Positions 33,677 through 42,021 are shown, counted from the first letter of the stretch. The stretch: DNA of 42,264 bases from an uncultured Fibrobacter sp. (GCF_947305105.1 NZ_CAMZCS010000029.1:1-42264); one strand, 5' to 3'. Made by a program: numbers and translations. Notes: generated by a model not told the origin, from the sequence alone.

Positions 33677-35836
33677 TTACCATCCCTGGAAATAGCCAGA
33701 TTTTAGCCCTTTAAAGGCTACATAGCGACGATTTCCGGATTTATCCCAGATAATAGCGATTCCGGCAAGGTAATTAATCCACGTTCCGCCGTCTTTCACG
33801 TTCATGTTAATATTCAAATCTGAGCAGTAGGCGACAAACGGAACCATCAGCTTGTCATGCGAACTGAGCATGATGAACCTTTCGGGGACCGTATCGTATT
33901 TGGCGAGCAAAACATCTTCGATCAATTCGGCGGAGCGGTCCTTCAAGTTGTAGTATGCGACCGTTTCTGCGCCATCGGTGTAGGCGCCGTTGTACACATA
34001 AAGGCCGATTGCCTCCCAGCCACCACCGGAAGCATTTTCCACCTTGTTCACCGTATCACGGTTGACCATGTACCAGTCGTCGTTCAACTCGGGGAAAGTA
34101 TCAGCAATCGTCGTATCCTGGCCACGCCCGAGAGCAATCGAAATAACCGTCTGCTGCGCACGGTAGAACTCGGAAGCCCCGAGACGGAAATCCTCTTTAT
34201 GTTTCTTTAGCTTGGCTCCGACTTCCTTGGATTCCTGAACCCCCTTACTGGTCAAGGGCCCTTCCCTACTCACAATGTCCTTGTCGCGTTCACCATGGCG
34301 GAGCAGGAAAATCACCTTCTCGTCGTCCTTGATTCCATCATAGACTTTCTGAATATCGACAAAGTCGGTAATGGCGGACTTCTTGACAAAGTAGGCGTCA
34401 CGTTCGGCACGGGAAGACACCACACGCCAACTGCTACTGGCCGCATTGTAGGTGTAGACAATTCCTGCATTGACAAGGCCCTGGCGAGTTTCGCCATCCT
34501 GGCCGGCACCAAACCCGTAAGTGTCCTTTTCCTTGTCCGTCGCTTCGCGCCAGGCTCCCGAACTCTCGTCGCACACGAAGCGATCCATCGTGACCGATAC
34601 ATCGGAATCGTCCGCAGCATAATACTTGCTGAACTTATTTTTCGCATGGACGACAGCGCCATAGCTTTCGGCAGCGCAGGCTTCTATCCCCAATTCTGCC
34701 AGGTAGAAGGCCCTGATGTACTTTTCAAAACCAGGTACAGAGGCAAGCCCAATTTTTTCCACATTCTTATGGACGGTCTCGAATTCATCGTTGACATCCA
34801 CGCCAAACGCCCAGTCTGCAATTTTAGCACGGGCAGAGGAATCCTTCCAAGAACCATCCGCGAAGTCAGCGGCCACCTTCCACAAGTTCGCAGCAGTATC
34901 GTTTGCAACAGCCTGCATCATGATCGTCACGGCCAAGAGAGCGGCACCCGCTTCGCCAGCAGCAAACGACGTCACCGAATCAACCGAGCCCAAACCGGCC
35001 TTGTCGAAATGGAACGCCTTCCAGACGGCGTCAGACGCCTTTTGGGAAGCCTTCCCCACAGTCGTCGATTCGGACGACTTCAAAAGGTGTTGCATGTAAA
35101 CGGACTTGAGATACGTAAGGACGTTGACATTGGCTTCGCCGCCCTTTCCCTGAGCATTCACGAGTGCATACAAGGTGTCTTTCATCGTTATCGAGCCGCC
35201 ATGCACCAAGTCGGTGACCTTGCCGAAAACACTCGCACGCGCATAAGGAGGGAGGAACGTCACGTTTGCAGCCGAATAGGCCCCATCTTTCGCAGAAATC
35301 GTTGCAGGGAAACTGCTCCCGGTCTTCTTGAAACTCTCATCCAGGACTTCCACAACAACGGAACTCCTAGAATCGAAGATGCCATAGCCGAACGAGCCCG
35401 TGACCATGACATTTTCCAATTTCGAAGGATCCTTATCGTCTGTGTTGGACGGATCCGTCTGCACGACTTCGGAAGTATCGTGGCGTTGCGTAGAATCGCC
35501 AACAGTCGAATTCTGATTCAAGGAATCTGTAGACGTCGCCGTGTCCTGATGCGAGACAAAAGAACCCTGGCCAAGGGAATCCGTCTTCGCCGGTTCTACA
35601 GAAGAACTGTCCAAAACCTTGGCCCAGCCATCGGCCCCACAAATATACTGGACGCCATCCAAAGAATCGACAGCCCCAACGCTCGTGGAATCGCACAGGC
35701 GCATCTCGTACTTCGAATCGGAGCCACTAGTACTGTCATCACCACACGACACAAAGAAACACAATGTACAAACACCGTACACTGCAAGACCCAAGGCCTT
35801 CAATCCCATGAGTTTACCCATGCAATACTTTGACAT
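33677..35836 (-). CDS. Histidine-phosphatase lipoprotein with diverged QKGP-like region
   Basis: 719-aa predicted lipoprotein (FFVSC, Cys31). The start at 35836 follows AAGGAT by five bases; the frame extends to 35902 without support. Residues about 35-70 form a small Cys module (MRLCDST, YICGADGW). A Ser/Thr/Asp-rich linker follows. The next region (VMVTGSFGYGIF... VNVLTYLKS) aligns with the QKGP region of the 771-aa protein but has lost QKGP itself. The phosphatase domain has RHGER (513-517), FYRAQQT and SHD, all catalytic residues intact. Related to the 771-aa neighbour over its whole length. Confidence 0.86.
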   Translation of the reverse strand: MSKYCMGKLMGLKALGLAVYGVCTLCFFVSCGDDSTSGSDSKYEMRLCDSTSVGAVDSLDGVQYICGADGWAKVLDSSSVEPAKTDSLGQGSFVSHQDTATSTDSLNQNSTVGDSTQRHDTSEVVQTDPSNTDDKDPSKLENVMVTGSFGYGIFDSRSSVVVEVLDESFKKTGSSFPATISAKDGAYSAANVTFLPPYARASVFGKVTDLVHGGSITMKDTLYALVNAQGKGGEANVNVLTYLKSVYMQHLLKSSESTTVGKASQKASDAVWKAFHFDKAGLGSVDSVTSFAAGEAGAALLAVTIMMQAVANDTAANLWKVAADFADGSWKDSSARAKIADWAFGVDVNDEFETVHKNVEKIGLASVPGFEKYIRAFYLAELGIEACAAESYGAVVHAKNKFSKYYAADDSDVSVTMDRFVCDESSGAWREATDKEKDTYGFGAGQDGETRQGLVNAGIVYTYNAASSSWRVVSSRAERDAYFVKKSAITDFVDIQKVYDGIKDDEKVIFLLRHGERDKDIVSREGPLTSKGVQESKEVGAKLKKHKEDFRLGASEFYRAQQTVISIALGRGQDTTIADTFPELNDDWYMVNRDTVNKVENASGGGWEAIGLYVYNGAYTDGAETVAYYNLKDRSAELIEDVLLAKYDTVPERFIMLSSHDKLMVPFVAYCSDLNINMNVKDGGTWINYLAGIAIIWDKSGNRRYVAFKGLKSGYFQGW

Positions 35837-35914
35837 ATCGTATCCTTGCCGATAAAGCCAACAGAGCATCCCAAAAACCAAGCCTTGGACCGGTTCAGTC
35901 AAAAGCTCGCTAAA

Positions 35915-35943
35915 AAATAATTTTTTTGTAACAAGAATTCAAG
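35915..35943 (-). promoter_or_regulatory. Promoter candidate of the 719-aa phosphatase gene
   Basis: On minus, TTGAAT (35938-35943) and TATTTT (35915-35920) with a 17-bp spacer. Confidence 0.5.
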
Positions 35944-35979
35944 CCGGGCGACAGCCTATAAGGGCAGCCCAAACCACTT

Positions 35980-37467
35980 TTAAAGCATTTTCCCCGTTTC
36001 CAAGAACCGGTTATGCATCTCAAAGGCCCGGGACAGGGCAAGCGGGAGGTGAACCCCCTTGGCATGCTTCAGGCCGAACTCCAATACATCGGTCAGCTCG
36101 TCGCGGAAATCGGGATGGGCGCAGTTCCTGATAATCAGGCGAGCGCGTTCCTCGGCGGGCAACCCACGCAAGTCAGCCAAGCCCTGCTCGGTCACGAAAA
36201 TCATCGTGTCGTGCTCGGTATGGTCCACGTGGCTCACGTAAGGGACCACGGAACTGATAGCGCCGTTCTTCGCGACCGAAGGTGTGAGGAAAAAGCCGAG
36301 TGCGCAGTTCCTAGCGAAATCCGCCGAGCCGCCAATGCCGTTCATCATGGCAGAACCGCAGACCAGCGAACTGTTCACGTTGCCGAAGATGTCCATCTCA
36401 AGCGCAGTGTTCATAGAGATAACCCCAAGACGGCGGATAACGTCGGGGCTGTTGCTCACCTCCTGCTGGCGCAGGATAAAATGCTTTTTCCACTCAGCGC
36501 TGTTTTCCACGAATTCCTTCTGGGCCGACTGCGAAAGCGTAAGCGCCGTTCCCGAAGCAATTCCAAGTTTACCGCGTTTGAGGAGCGGCAGGCAGGCTTC
36601 CTGGATAACCTCGGTAAAAAGGTCAATCTGGCCCAAGCGATCGTCTTCGGCCATGGCGCAAAGCACGGCATTCGCCACCTTGCCGACACCACTCTGGTAG
36701 GCCATGCCTTTGGGCAGGCGCCCGCGGGATTCCTCGAAGCGGATAAAGTCCAGAATGCGCTCGCCGATATTTTTTGAAACTTCGTCAGGTTCCACGAAAG
36801 GAGTCACTTCGTCAAGACAGTCCTGTTCGACAATGGCGACCACCTTGTTCGTATCAATCTGCACAAATTCGCTCCCGACGCGGTCTCCAGCCGAATAAAT
36901 CGGGAGGGGCTTTGCGTGGGGCGGCAGCTCGGGCAAAGCGCTGTCGTGCATGCCGATGCAGCTGTCGCCCAGGCGGGTATTCAATTCCAGGATAATCTTT
37001 TGGGCCATTTCGAGGTAGCACACGGAATTGCCACCCGATGTCGAAAGGCAGACGCGGCCATCCGGCAAAATGGCGGATACTTCGATAATGGCAACCGTCG
37101 GTGCAGGAACGGCCCCGGTACGAACAAGATAGCCCATCTTGCCGAGATGTGCATCGATATAGTGGATACTGCCGTCGTTTATCGCCTTGCGGAGGCTCGG
37201 ATTGCTTTGGTAAGGCATGCGGAGGCTTACGGCATTGGCACGGGCGAGGGCGCCGTCACAGCTGTCGCCAGTAGAGGCTCCCGAAAAAAGCGTAACCTTG
37301 AAATCCTCACCGGCCTCGTGCAGCCGGGTGGCGCGTTCGGCAAGGGCGGCAGGGACAGCCTTGGGATACCCCGCGAGCGTAAAGCCGGACAAGCCCAAAA
37401 CATCCCCGTTATTTATCATTCCTGCAGCTATTTCGGCACTGCATTTCCTTGAAGTAATCCAGTCCAT
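35980..37467 (-). CDS. Acetyl-CoA hydrolase/succinate CoA-transferase family protein
   Basis: 495-aa protein of the class I CoA-transferase group that includes acetyl-CoA hydrolase, succinyl-CoA:acetate CoA-transferase (AarC/Cat1) and propionyl-CoA:succinate CoA-transferase (ScpC/YgfH). It begins with the typical MDWITSRKCSAEIAAGMINNG-like N-terminus. Motifs: SGGNSVCYLE, YQSGVGKVANAV, DLFTEVIQE (Glu286 probably the thioester-forming Glu, by analogy with AarC Glu294), MDIFGNVNSS and NGIGGSADFARN. It probably moves CoA between short-chain acids in fermentation; in a succinate producer, acetate or propionate with succinate are the likely substrates. No clear ribosome site precedes ATG 37467. It starts next to the heptamer repeat tract. 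Confidence 0.88.
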   Translation of the reverse strand: MDWITSRKCSAEIAAGMINNGDVLGLSGFTLAGYPKAVPAALAERATRLHEAGEDFKVTLFSGASTGDSCDGALARANAVSLRMPYQSNPSLRKAINDGSIHYIDAHLGKMGYLVRTGAVPAPTVAIIEVSAILPDGRVCLSTSGGNSVCYLEMAQKIILELNTRLGDSCIGMHDSALPELPPHAKPLPIYSAGDRVGSEFVQIDTNKVVAIVEQDCLDEVTPFVEPDEVSKNIGERILDFIRFEESRGRLPKGMAYQSGVGKVANAVLCAMAEDDRLGQIDLFTEVIQEACLPLLKRGKLGIASGTALTLSQSAQKEFVENSAEWKKHFILRQQEVSNSPDVIRRLGVISMNTALEMDIFGNVNSSLVCGSAMMNGIGGSADFARNCALGFFLTPSVAKNGAISSVVPYVSHVDHTEHDTMIFVTEQGLADLRGLPAEERARLIIRNCAHPDFRDELTDVLEFGLKHAKGVHLPLALSRAFEMHNRFLETGKML

Positions 37468-37486
37468 GGCGTAAAAGATAAATAAA

Positions 37487-37624
37487 AGTGGTTGGTGGTT
37501 AGTGATTAGTGGTTAGTGATTGGTGGTTAGTGATTAGTGATTGGTGGTTACCAATCACTGTTTACTGTTTACTAATCACTGTTTACTGTTTACTAACCAC
37601 TGTTCACTGTTTACTATTTACTAT
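37487..37624. repeat. Heptanucleotide repeats forming a long imperfect inverted repeat
   Basis: Left arm 37487-37550 consists of units such as AGTGGTT, GGTGGTT and AGTGATT. Right arm 37551-37624 consists of the opposite-strand type (CCAATCA, CTGTTTA, CTAATCA, CTAACCA). The two arms can pair as a long imperfect hairpin. It lies between the divergent CoA-transferase and GtrA-like genes. Confidence 0.85.
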
Positions 37625-37634
37625 CTTCCCCCTC

Positions 37635-38051
37635 GTGCTTCATTTTATCAAATACAATATCATCGGCATTCTAAATACCCTCATCACGCTCATCGTGGTC
37701 TGGATTCTCCACCAAATTCTTGACTGGAACCTGGAACTCTCCAACTTTCTCGGCTTTGTCGCGGGGGGATTGAACAGCTACCTCTGTAACCGCATCTGGA
37801 ACTTCAAGAGCACGAACAAGAAGCGGACCGAAGTCATTCGCTTTGCCATCGTCTTCCTGTGTTCGTACTCGATAAACCTGCTCGTGCTCGAAGGTTGCGT
37901 CTACCTGTTCTCACACGTTTCCTGGTGCATGAGCATCAGCAATTTCATGTCGCGATTCATGAAACCCGGTTACCTCGCCAATATCATCGCGAACGTCGTG
38001 TACGTGATCGTGAGCTTCATGCTCTACAAGAAATGGGTCTTTAAAAAGTAA
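37635..38051 (+). CDS. GtrA-like membrane protein
   Basis: 138 aa from GTG 37635; the open frame extends to ATG 37509 through the heptamer repeats, which would add an unusual WWLVISDWWL-type leader. Four hydrophobic segments and the strings KYNIIGILNT (start of helix 1), NFLGFVAGGLNSYLCNRIWNF and YKKWVF (end) match the GtrA/PF04138 family, whose members help move lipid-linked sugars across the inner membrane. A GTG start without ribosome site is uncertain. Convergent with the next gene: the two stop codons abut (TAATTA). Confidence 0.8.
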   Translation: MLHFIKYNIIGILNTLITLIVVWILHQILDWNLELSNFLGFVAGGLNSYLCNRIWNFKSTNKKRTEVIRFAIVFLCSYSINLLVLEGCVYLFSHVSWCMSISNFMSRFMKPGYLANIIANVVYVIVSFMLYKKWVFKK

Positions 38052-38513
38052 TTACAGTTCCACCAGAATGCCGGCTTGCAGATAAACGTATCCCCTGCCG
38101 CGTTCTTCGAGGAACTGGTAACCGCCCATCAACAAAATCGAAGAATAATCTCCGTTCTTGATATCGAAGCCACCGCCGGCACGCCATATCATCTGGTGGT
38201 CGTCACCAAAAGCATAGCCGATATCACCTGTTACCACAGGCAAAGTCTGCCCCCCTATCGGCAAACGGACCCATGCCGATGCCATCACGGGGATATAGCC
38301 AACGTTGTCCAACTCGTTGTAGCCACTGCCGATACCAAAGAAAACCATCTGGTCGATAGGGAACCAAATATGCCCGAATACATTCAGGTTGAACGACGTA
38401 ATGTCGCTCACCGCATTCACGATGCCGCCCTGGACATCCATGGTAAACGCGTTCGCCCTAGGCGCAGCAAACGTCAAGGCACAGACAAACAGGATTGCAA
38501 GCAAGCGTTTCAT
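38052..38513 (-). CDS. Small exported beta-barrel-like protein
   Basis: 153-aa protein with a clear signal peptide (MKRLLAILFVCALTFAAPRANA). The mature part has alternating hydrophobic/polar strands (FNLNVFGHIWFPI, YIPVMASAWVRLPI, LPVVTGDIGYAFG) and ends in YVYLQAGILVEL, like small outer-membrane beta-barrels. No known family is recognised. It lies 8 nt after the glycosyltransferase gene and is probably part of the same minus-strand transcript. Confidence 0.7.
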   Translation of the reverse strand: MKRLLAILFVCALTFAAPRANAFTMDVQGGIVNAVSDITSFNLNVFGHIWFPIDQMVFFGIGSGYNELDNVGYIPVMASAWVRLPIGGQTLPVVTGDIGYAFGDDHQMIWRAGGGFDIKNGDYSSILLMGGYQFLEERGRGYVYLQAGILVEL

Positions 38514-38521
38514 ATCGGCTC

Positions 38522-39694
38522 CTATGCGTCGTCGTCTCCACGGGCCTCACGAGCCCATCCGCCACTCTTTTCCCGCGTGAACGAAAGGAAAAACCCTTTC
38601 AGCATGGCCACATTCATCATCAGGAAATAATAAGCGTGGGGCACCATCCGGGATACGCCCACAATGACACAGAAAACCGTCACGCCAAAGAACACCTGGT
38701 AGAACAGTCCCTTCGGCAACAAGATTGCATTACACAGAGCCAGCAAAACAAAAATATGGGGAGAGAACCAGCGCACCACCTTGTGGCAGAAGAACAAATA
38801 CGCACGCAACGGGCGGAACGGGTTCAAAAGCGGGAGGTAAGAAAGCAAGTAGTTGAAGTTGGCTCGGCCAATACGAACCTTGCGTCGGTACTCACCGGAG
38901 GATTCCTTCGATGTCTGCTCCGTACCGATGGCACTGCCCACAAACGTGCTGTAGTAACCCTTCTGCAGAATTTTCGTCGTGATGTAGAAGTCATCCATGA
39001 CGCTCTTCTTTACCGGAAGTTCCGTATAAAGTTCCCTACGGATGGCATAAAGAGCGCCGTTACCGCCTATCAGCAAATCCAAGGCGCCCTCGAATTTTTT
39101 CATCTCAGATTCCAAATCCCAGTAAGAACTCTCGCCCTTGCCCAAGACACTTCCGCTACGGTCAGAAAGTATCAAGTGGCCGCAGACGCAGCCCATCTTC
39201 TTGTCGATAAAGGGGCCAACCAGTTTACGCACCGCATTGGGGAAAAACATCGTATTCGCATCGCAGAATACAAGGATATCGCCGGTAGCGTGCTTGTGTA
39301 ACCGGTTCAGCATGGCGGCCTTGCCCGCATTCTTGGGAGCCTTCACCAAAGTGATTCCTCGATCCGCATAACTCGCGACAATTTCTGCAGTCCTGTCGGC
39401 AGAACCATCGTCGCCGATGAGCACCTGCAACTTGTCTTTGGGATAATCGATGGAGAGGATGTTGTGAATCTTGCGTTCGATGACGCCTTCTTCGTTATAG
39501 GCCGAAATCAATATGGAAACCGTCGGCAAGAAGGCTTGCCCTGACGGTTGCGGCTTGTGCCTGCGCTTGAAAATCTCGCTGACGAACGGGAGCGTTATCG
39601 GAAACAGCGCATAACAAAGCACCAGGAGGGCCAGAGAAACCCAAAAGCCAACCAGCGCAACGAAGTAGACCTGTTCCATTACCGAGCTATCCAT
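38522..39694 (-). CDS. Membrane-bound family 2 glycosyltransferase
   Basis: 390-aa GT2 (GT-A fold) protein. An N-terminal membrane helix (about 8-32) precedes the catalytic domain: VSILISAYNEEGVIERKI, GDDGSADRTAEI, then FCDANT in place of the DxD, GGNGALYAIRRE, MDDFYI and a GRANF string near the usual Q-x-x-R-W. Two or three membrane helices follow (about 300-375). It resembles poly-N-acetylglucosamine or cellulose-synthase-like GT2 enzymes but is short. The acceptor is unknown; the nearby GtrA-like protein may suggest cell-surface glycan work. The start overlaps the upstream thioredoxin-like gene by 16 nt; an ATG at 39679 is an alternative. Confidence 0.88.
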   Translation of the reverse strand: MDSSVMEQVYFVALVGFWVSLALLVLCYALFPITLPFVSEIFKRRHKPQPSGQAFLPTVSILISAYNEEGVIERKIHNILSIDYPKDKLQVLIGDDGSADRTAEIVASYADRGITLVKAPKNAGKAAMLNRLHKHATGDILVFCDANTMFFPNAVRKLVGPFIDKKMGCVCGHLILSDRSGSVLGKGESSYWDLESEMKKFEGALDLLIGGNGALYAIRRELYTELPVKKSVMDDFYITTKILQKGYYSTFVGSAIGTEQTSKESSGEYRRKVRIGRANFNYLLSYLPLLNPFRPLRAYLFFCHKVVRWFSPHIFVLLALCNAILLPKGLFYQVFFGVTVFCVIVGVSRMVPHAYYFLMMNVAMLKGFFLSFTREKSGGWAREARGDDDA

Positions 39695-40143
39695 TCTTTC
39701 TCTTTTATCAAAATTTGATTCAGCAAAACAATCATGTCATCGACATCCAGCGACTGCGTGAGGGTCAAGATACTCATGCCTTTCGGAGCGACCAACACGT
39801 AAGACGGGACTGCGGACAAATTCCATACATCAAAATAGCATCGTTCTGCAATTTTGGCCTGACCATCGCACATAATTGTGTCTTGCGACTCGGCATTCAA
39901 CTTCACAGGGATGAATCTGGAATTCAAAAGTGTCGCCACGTCAGGGTCGGAATACACGTTTTTGTCCATGATGTGGCAGGGAATGCACCAGTCGGCATAG
40001 ACCGAAACGAACACAAGTTTCGATTCCTTCACGGCCTTTTTCAGCCCATCCGTATAAGAAAGCCAATGGACCTCCTTGTCTTTTTTCAAGGGTGCCGCAA
40101 AGGCGCAACAGGCAGCCAGGAGCAACAAAAGGGCTAGCCTCAT
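39679..40143 (-). CDS. Exported thioredoxin-like protein
   Basis: 154-aa protein with a hydrophobic N-terminal segment (signal peptide, LLAACCAFAAP) and a thioredoxin fold with active-site C53-I-P-C56 in YADWCIPCH. The cis-proline region is SAVPSYVLVAP. It resembles the C-terminal domain of DsbD and thiol:disulfide interchange proteins, so it probably acts in the periplasm as a reductant. Two extra Cys (MCDGQ, ERCYF) lie between. ATGA overlap with the upstream small lipoprotein gene. Confidence 0.87.
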   Translation of the reverse strand: MRLALLLLLAACCAFAAPLKKDKEVHWLSYTDGLKKAVKESKLVFVSVYADWCIPCHIMDKNVYSDPDVATLLNSRFIPVKLNAESQDTIMCDGQAKIAERCYFDVWNLSAVPSYVLVAPKGMSILTLTQSLDVDDMIVLLNQILIKEKEWIAR

Positions 40144-40502
40144 TTTTTCTTTCCCTTCTTTCCCAGCGGCTCAAGCGGATTGCCGAGCAAAGAGTCTATG
40201 TTACGAACTACAGCCTGTTGGAAGGGAATCCACCGACTATCGTCTTCAAGGATTCTGTCGATAGCCGCCTTGTAAGACTCCAACGTGTAGCCGTATTTTT
40301 CAATAATTTCTTTGCGAGCGAGGCGAGACTCCGGAGTATCGGTCCCGAGGGCCTGTTCCATGACGCGGATATCAACATACGTGGATACAAGCCTAGAATC
40401 TACCGAGGGGGGACCATTGTCACAAGCAGACAACACAAGCCCAAGCGCACAAAGGAGCAGCGCCAAGCAAGCCCGTCCTGCACTATCTCGCCCAAACCGC
40501 AT
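40140..40502 (-). CDS. Small lipoprotein, DUF4296-like
   Basis: 120 aa from ATG 40502 (GTG 40505 directly before it is an equal option; AAGGA lies 5-8 bases upstream). Lipobox LVLSAC. The mature part is helical, with YVDIRVMEQALG, then EIIEKYGYTLESYKAAIDRIL, and a basic C-terminus (GKKGKKK). The layout resembles DUF4296 lipoproteins of Bacteroidetes, at low confidence. It overlaps the thioredoxin-like gene by 4 bases and lies 17 nt after ftsY. Confidence 0.75.
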   Translation of the reverse strand: MRFGRDSAGRACLALLLCALGLVLSACDNGPPSVDSRLVSTYVDIRVMEQALGTDTPESRLARKEIIEKYGYTLESYKAAIDRILEDDSRWIPFQQAVVRNIDSLLGNPLEPLGKKGKKK

Positions 40503-40519
40503 CACGAGATTCCTTCTGC

Positions 40520-41440
40520 CTACTTCGACTCTTCGAGGGCGTTCTCGAAAAGGCCGTCTATATATTCACGCTTGTCAAATTCCACGAGCTGGTCGATCTG
40601 TTCGCCCATGCCCACCCAGCGGATAGGAATCTGGAGCGAACTCGTGATAGAAAGGACCGAACCGCCACGCGCCGTACCATCGAGCTTGGTCACGACAAGG
40701 CCGGTCAGCGGGAAGCTCTGGTTGAAAATCTTCGTCTGGTTTATGGTGTTCTGTCCGGTGTTTCCGTCAATCACGAGCCATATATCTTGCGGGAAATCCG
40801 GGTTCACCTTTTTCATCACGCGGACTATCTTCTTGAGTTCTTCCATCAGGTAGTCCTTGTTGTGGAGGCGGCCAGCCGTATCAACAATGAGGATGTCGCA
40901 GTCACGGGCCACGGCGGCCTGGCAGGCATCGTAGGCGACCGCAGCCGGGTCGCTGCCTTCCTGGTGCTTCACGAACTCGGCACCACTACGCTGAGCCCAA
41001 GTTTCCAACTGGTCGATCGCTGCGGCACGGAACGTATCGCAAGCGGCAATCATCACCTTCTTGCCCTCGTTTATCCAGCGGGCGGCGAGCTTACCGATGG
41101 TGGTCGTCTTGCCTGCACCGTTCACGCCGATGACAAGCACCACATGCGGTTTGCCCTTAAGTTCGAACGGCGGCGGGTCCTTGAGGAGGCGTTCGGCTTC
41201 GTCGCGCATAATGTCGAGCACCTGCTCTGTCGTCAGCGATTTGCCAAGCGCATTCTCGCGCAGTGCGTCGGTCAAAAGGAACGCGGCTTCTACGCCCACG
41301 TCCGCCTTGATCAAATGTTCTTCAAGTTCTTCCAAGGTGTCGTCGGTGATTTTACCGGCGCCGACAATACCCTTGAGTTCGCCCACCAAGGCGTCACGGG
41401 TCTTGGATAGCCCTTTCTTTATTGCAGAAAACAAGCCCAT
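40520..41440 (-). CDS. ftsY: Signal recognition particle receptor FtsY
   Basis: 306-aa GTPase that receives the SRP-ribosome complex at the inner membrane. The NG domains are complete and the acidic A domain is missing or very short, as in many bacteria. Motifs: G1 GVNGAGKTT (105-113), DTFRAAA (135-141), G3 DTAGR (187-191), and G4 TKLDGTARGG (251-260). It starts in a TAATG overlap with the clpP stop, suggesting coupled translation. Confidence 0.97.
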   Translation of the reverse strand: MGLFSAIKKGLSKTRDALVGELKGIVGAGKITDDTLEELEEHLIKADVGVEAAFLLTDALRENALGKSLTTEQVLDIMRDEAERLLKDPPPFELKGKPHVVLVIGVNGAGKTTTIGKLAARWINEGKKVMIAACDTFRAAAIDQLETWAQRSGAEFVKHQEGSDPAAVAYDACQAAVARDCDILIVDTAGRLHNKDYLMEELKKIVRVMKKVNPDFPQDIWLVIDGNTGQNTINQTKIFNQSFPLTGLVVTKLDGTARGGSVLSITSSLQIPIRWVGMGEQIDQLVEFDKREYIDGLFENALEESK

Positions 41441-42021
41441 TAGATAAGACTCTCGACTTTGTCCACAAGACCGTAGGCCTTCGCCTCTTCTGCCGACATG
41501 AAGTTATCGCGTTCCGTATCCCGGTCAATTTCCTCGATGGTGTGTCCGGTCGTCTCGGCAAGAATCTTGCCCGTGATGCCGCGGATGCGCAGCATTTCTT
41601 CGGCCTGGATCTGGATGTCGCTAGCAGGCGCCACAATCTCGCCGTGGATGAGCGGCTGGTGAATCATGATGCGGGCGTTCGGCCATGCCACACGCTTGCC
41701 CTTTGCACCGGCGGTGAGGAGCACAGCGCCCATCGAAGCCGCCTGGCCACAGCAGACCGTCACCACGTCACTCTGGATGGCGTTCATGCAGTCGTAGATG
41801 GCAAGGCCAGAGGAAATCACGCCACCCGGGCTGTTAATGAAGAACACGATGTCTTCGTGGTTCAGCGAATCGAGGTACAGAAGCTGCTTTACGATGCGTT
41901 CGGCGCTCTCGTCATCGACACCGCCCCACAAAAAGATGCGGCGCTTGGAGGCGAGGAATTCTTCCGCCTTCTTCATCATCTCGGGAACCTGGTTTTCTTT
42001 CTTATCGTTGCAATCGGCCAT
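41440..42021 (-). CDS. clpP: ATP-dependent Clp protease proteolytic subunit ClpP
   Basis: 193-aa serine protease subunit of the Clp complexes. Catalytic triad seen: Ser96 in GQAASMG, His121 in MIHQPL and Asp172 in TERDNFM. The N-terminus lacks the common LVPMV-x-E propeptide and instead starts with a charged segment (MADCNDKKENQVPEMMKK), and RRIFLWGGVDD replaces the usual RIIFLG. It may be a divergent ClpP paralog rather than the main one. AAGGAT stands five bases before ATG. Stop overlaps the ftsY start (TAATG). Confidence 0.93.
   Translation of the reverse strand: MADCNDKKENQVPEMMKKAEEFLASKRRIFLWGGVDDESAERIVKQLLYLDSLNHEDIVFFINSPGGVISSGLAIYDCMNAIQSDVVTVCCGQAASMGAVLLTAGAKGKRVAWPNARIMIHQPLIHGEIVAPASDIQIQAEEMLRIRGITGKILAETTGHTIEEIDRDTERDNFMSAEEAKAYGLVDKVESLI

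Noticed and set aside
34295-35833. Plus-strand frame of 512 codons
   Set aside because: Antisense to the 719-aa phosphatase lipoprotein, without start signal or domain.
37487-37624. Invertible promoter or integron-like recombination site
   Set aside because: The inverted arms are built of degenerate heptamers, there is no spacer segment to invert and no recombinase nearby.
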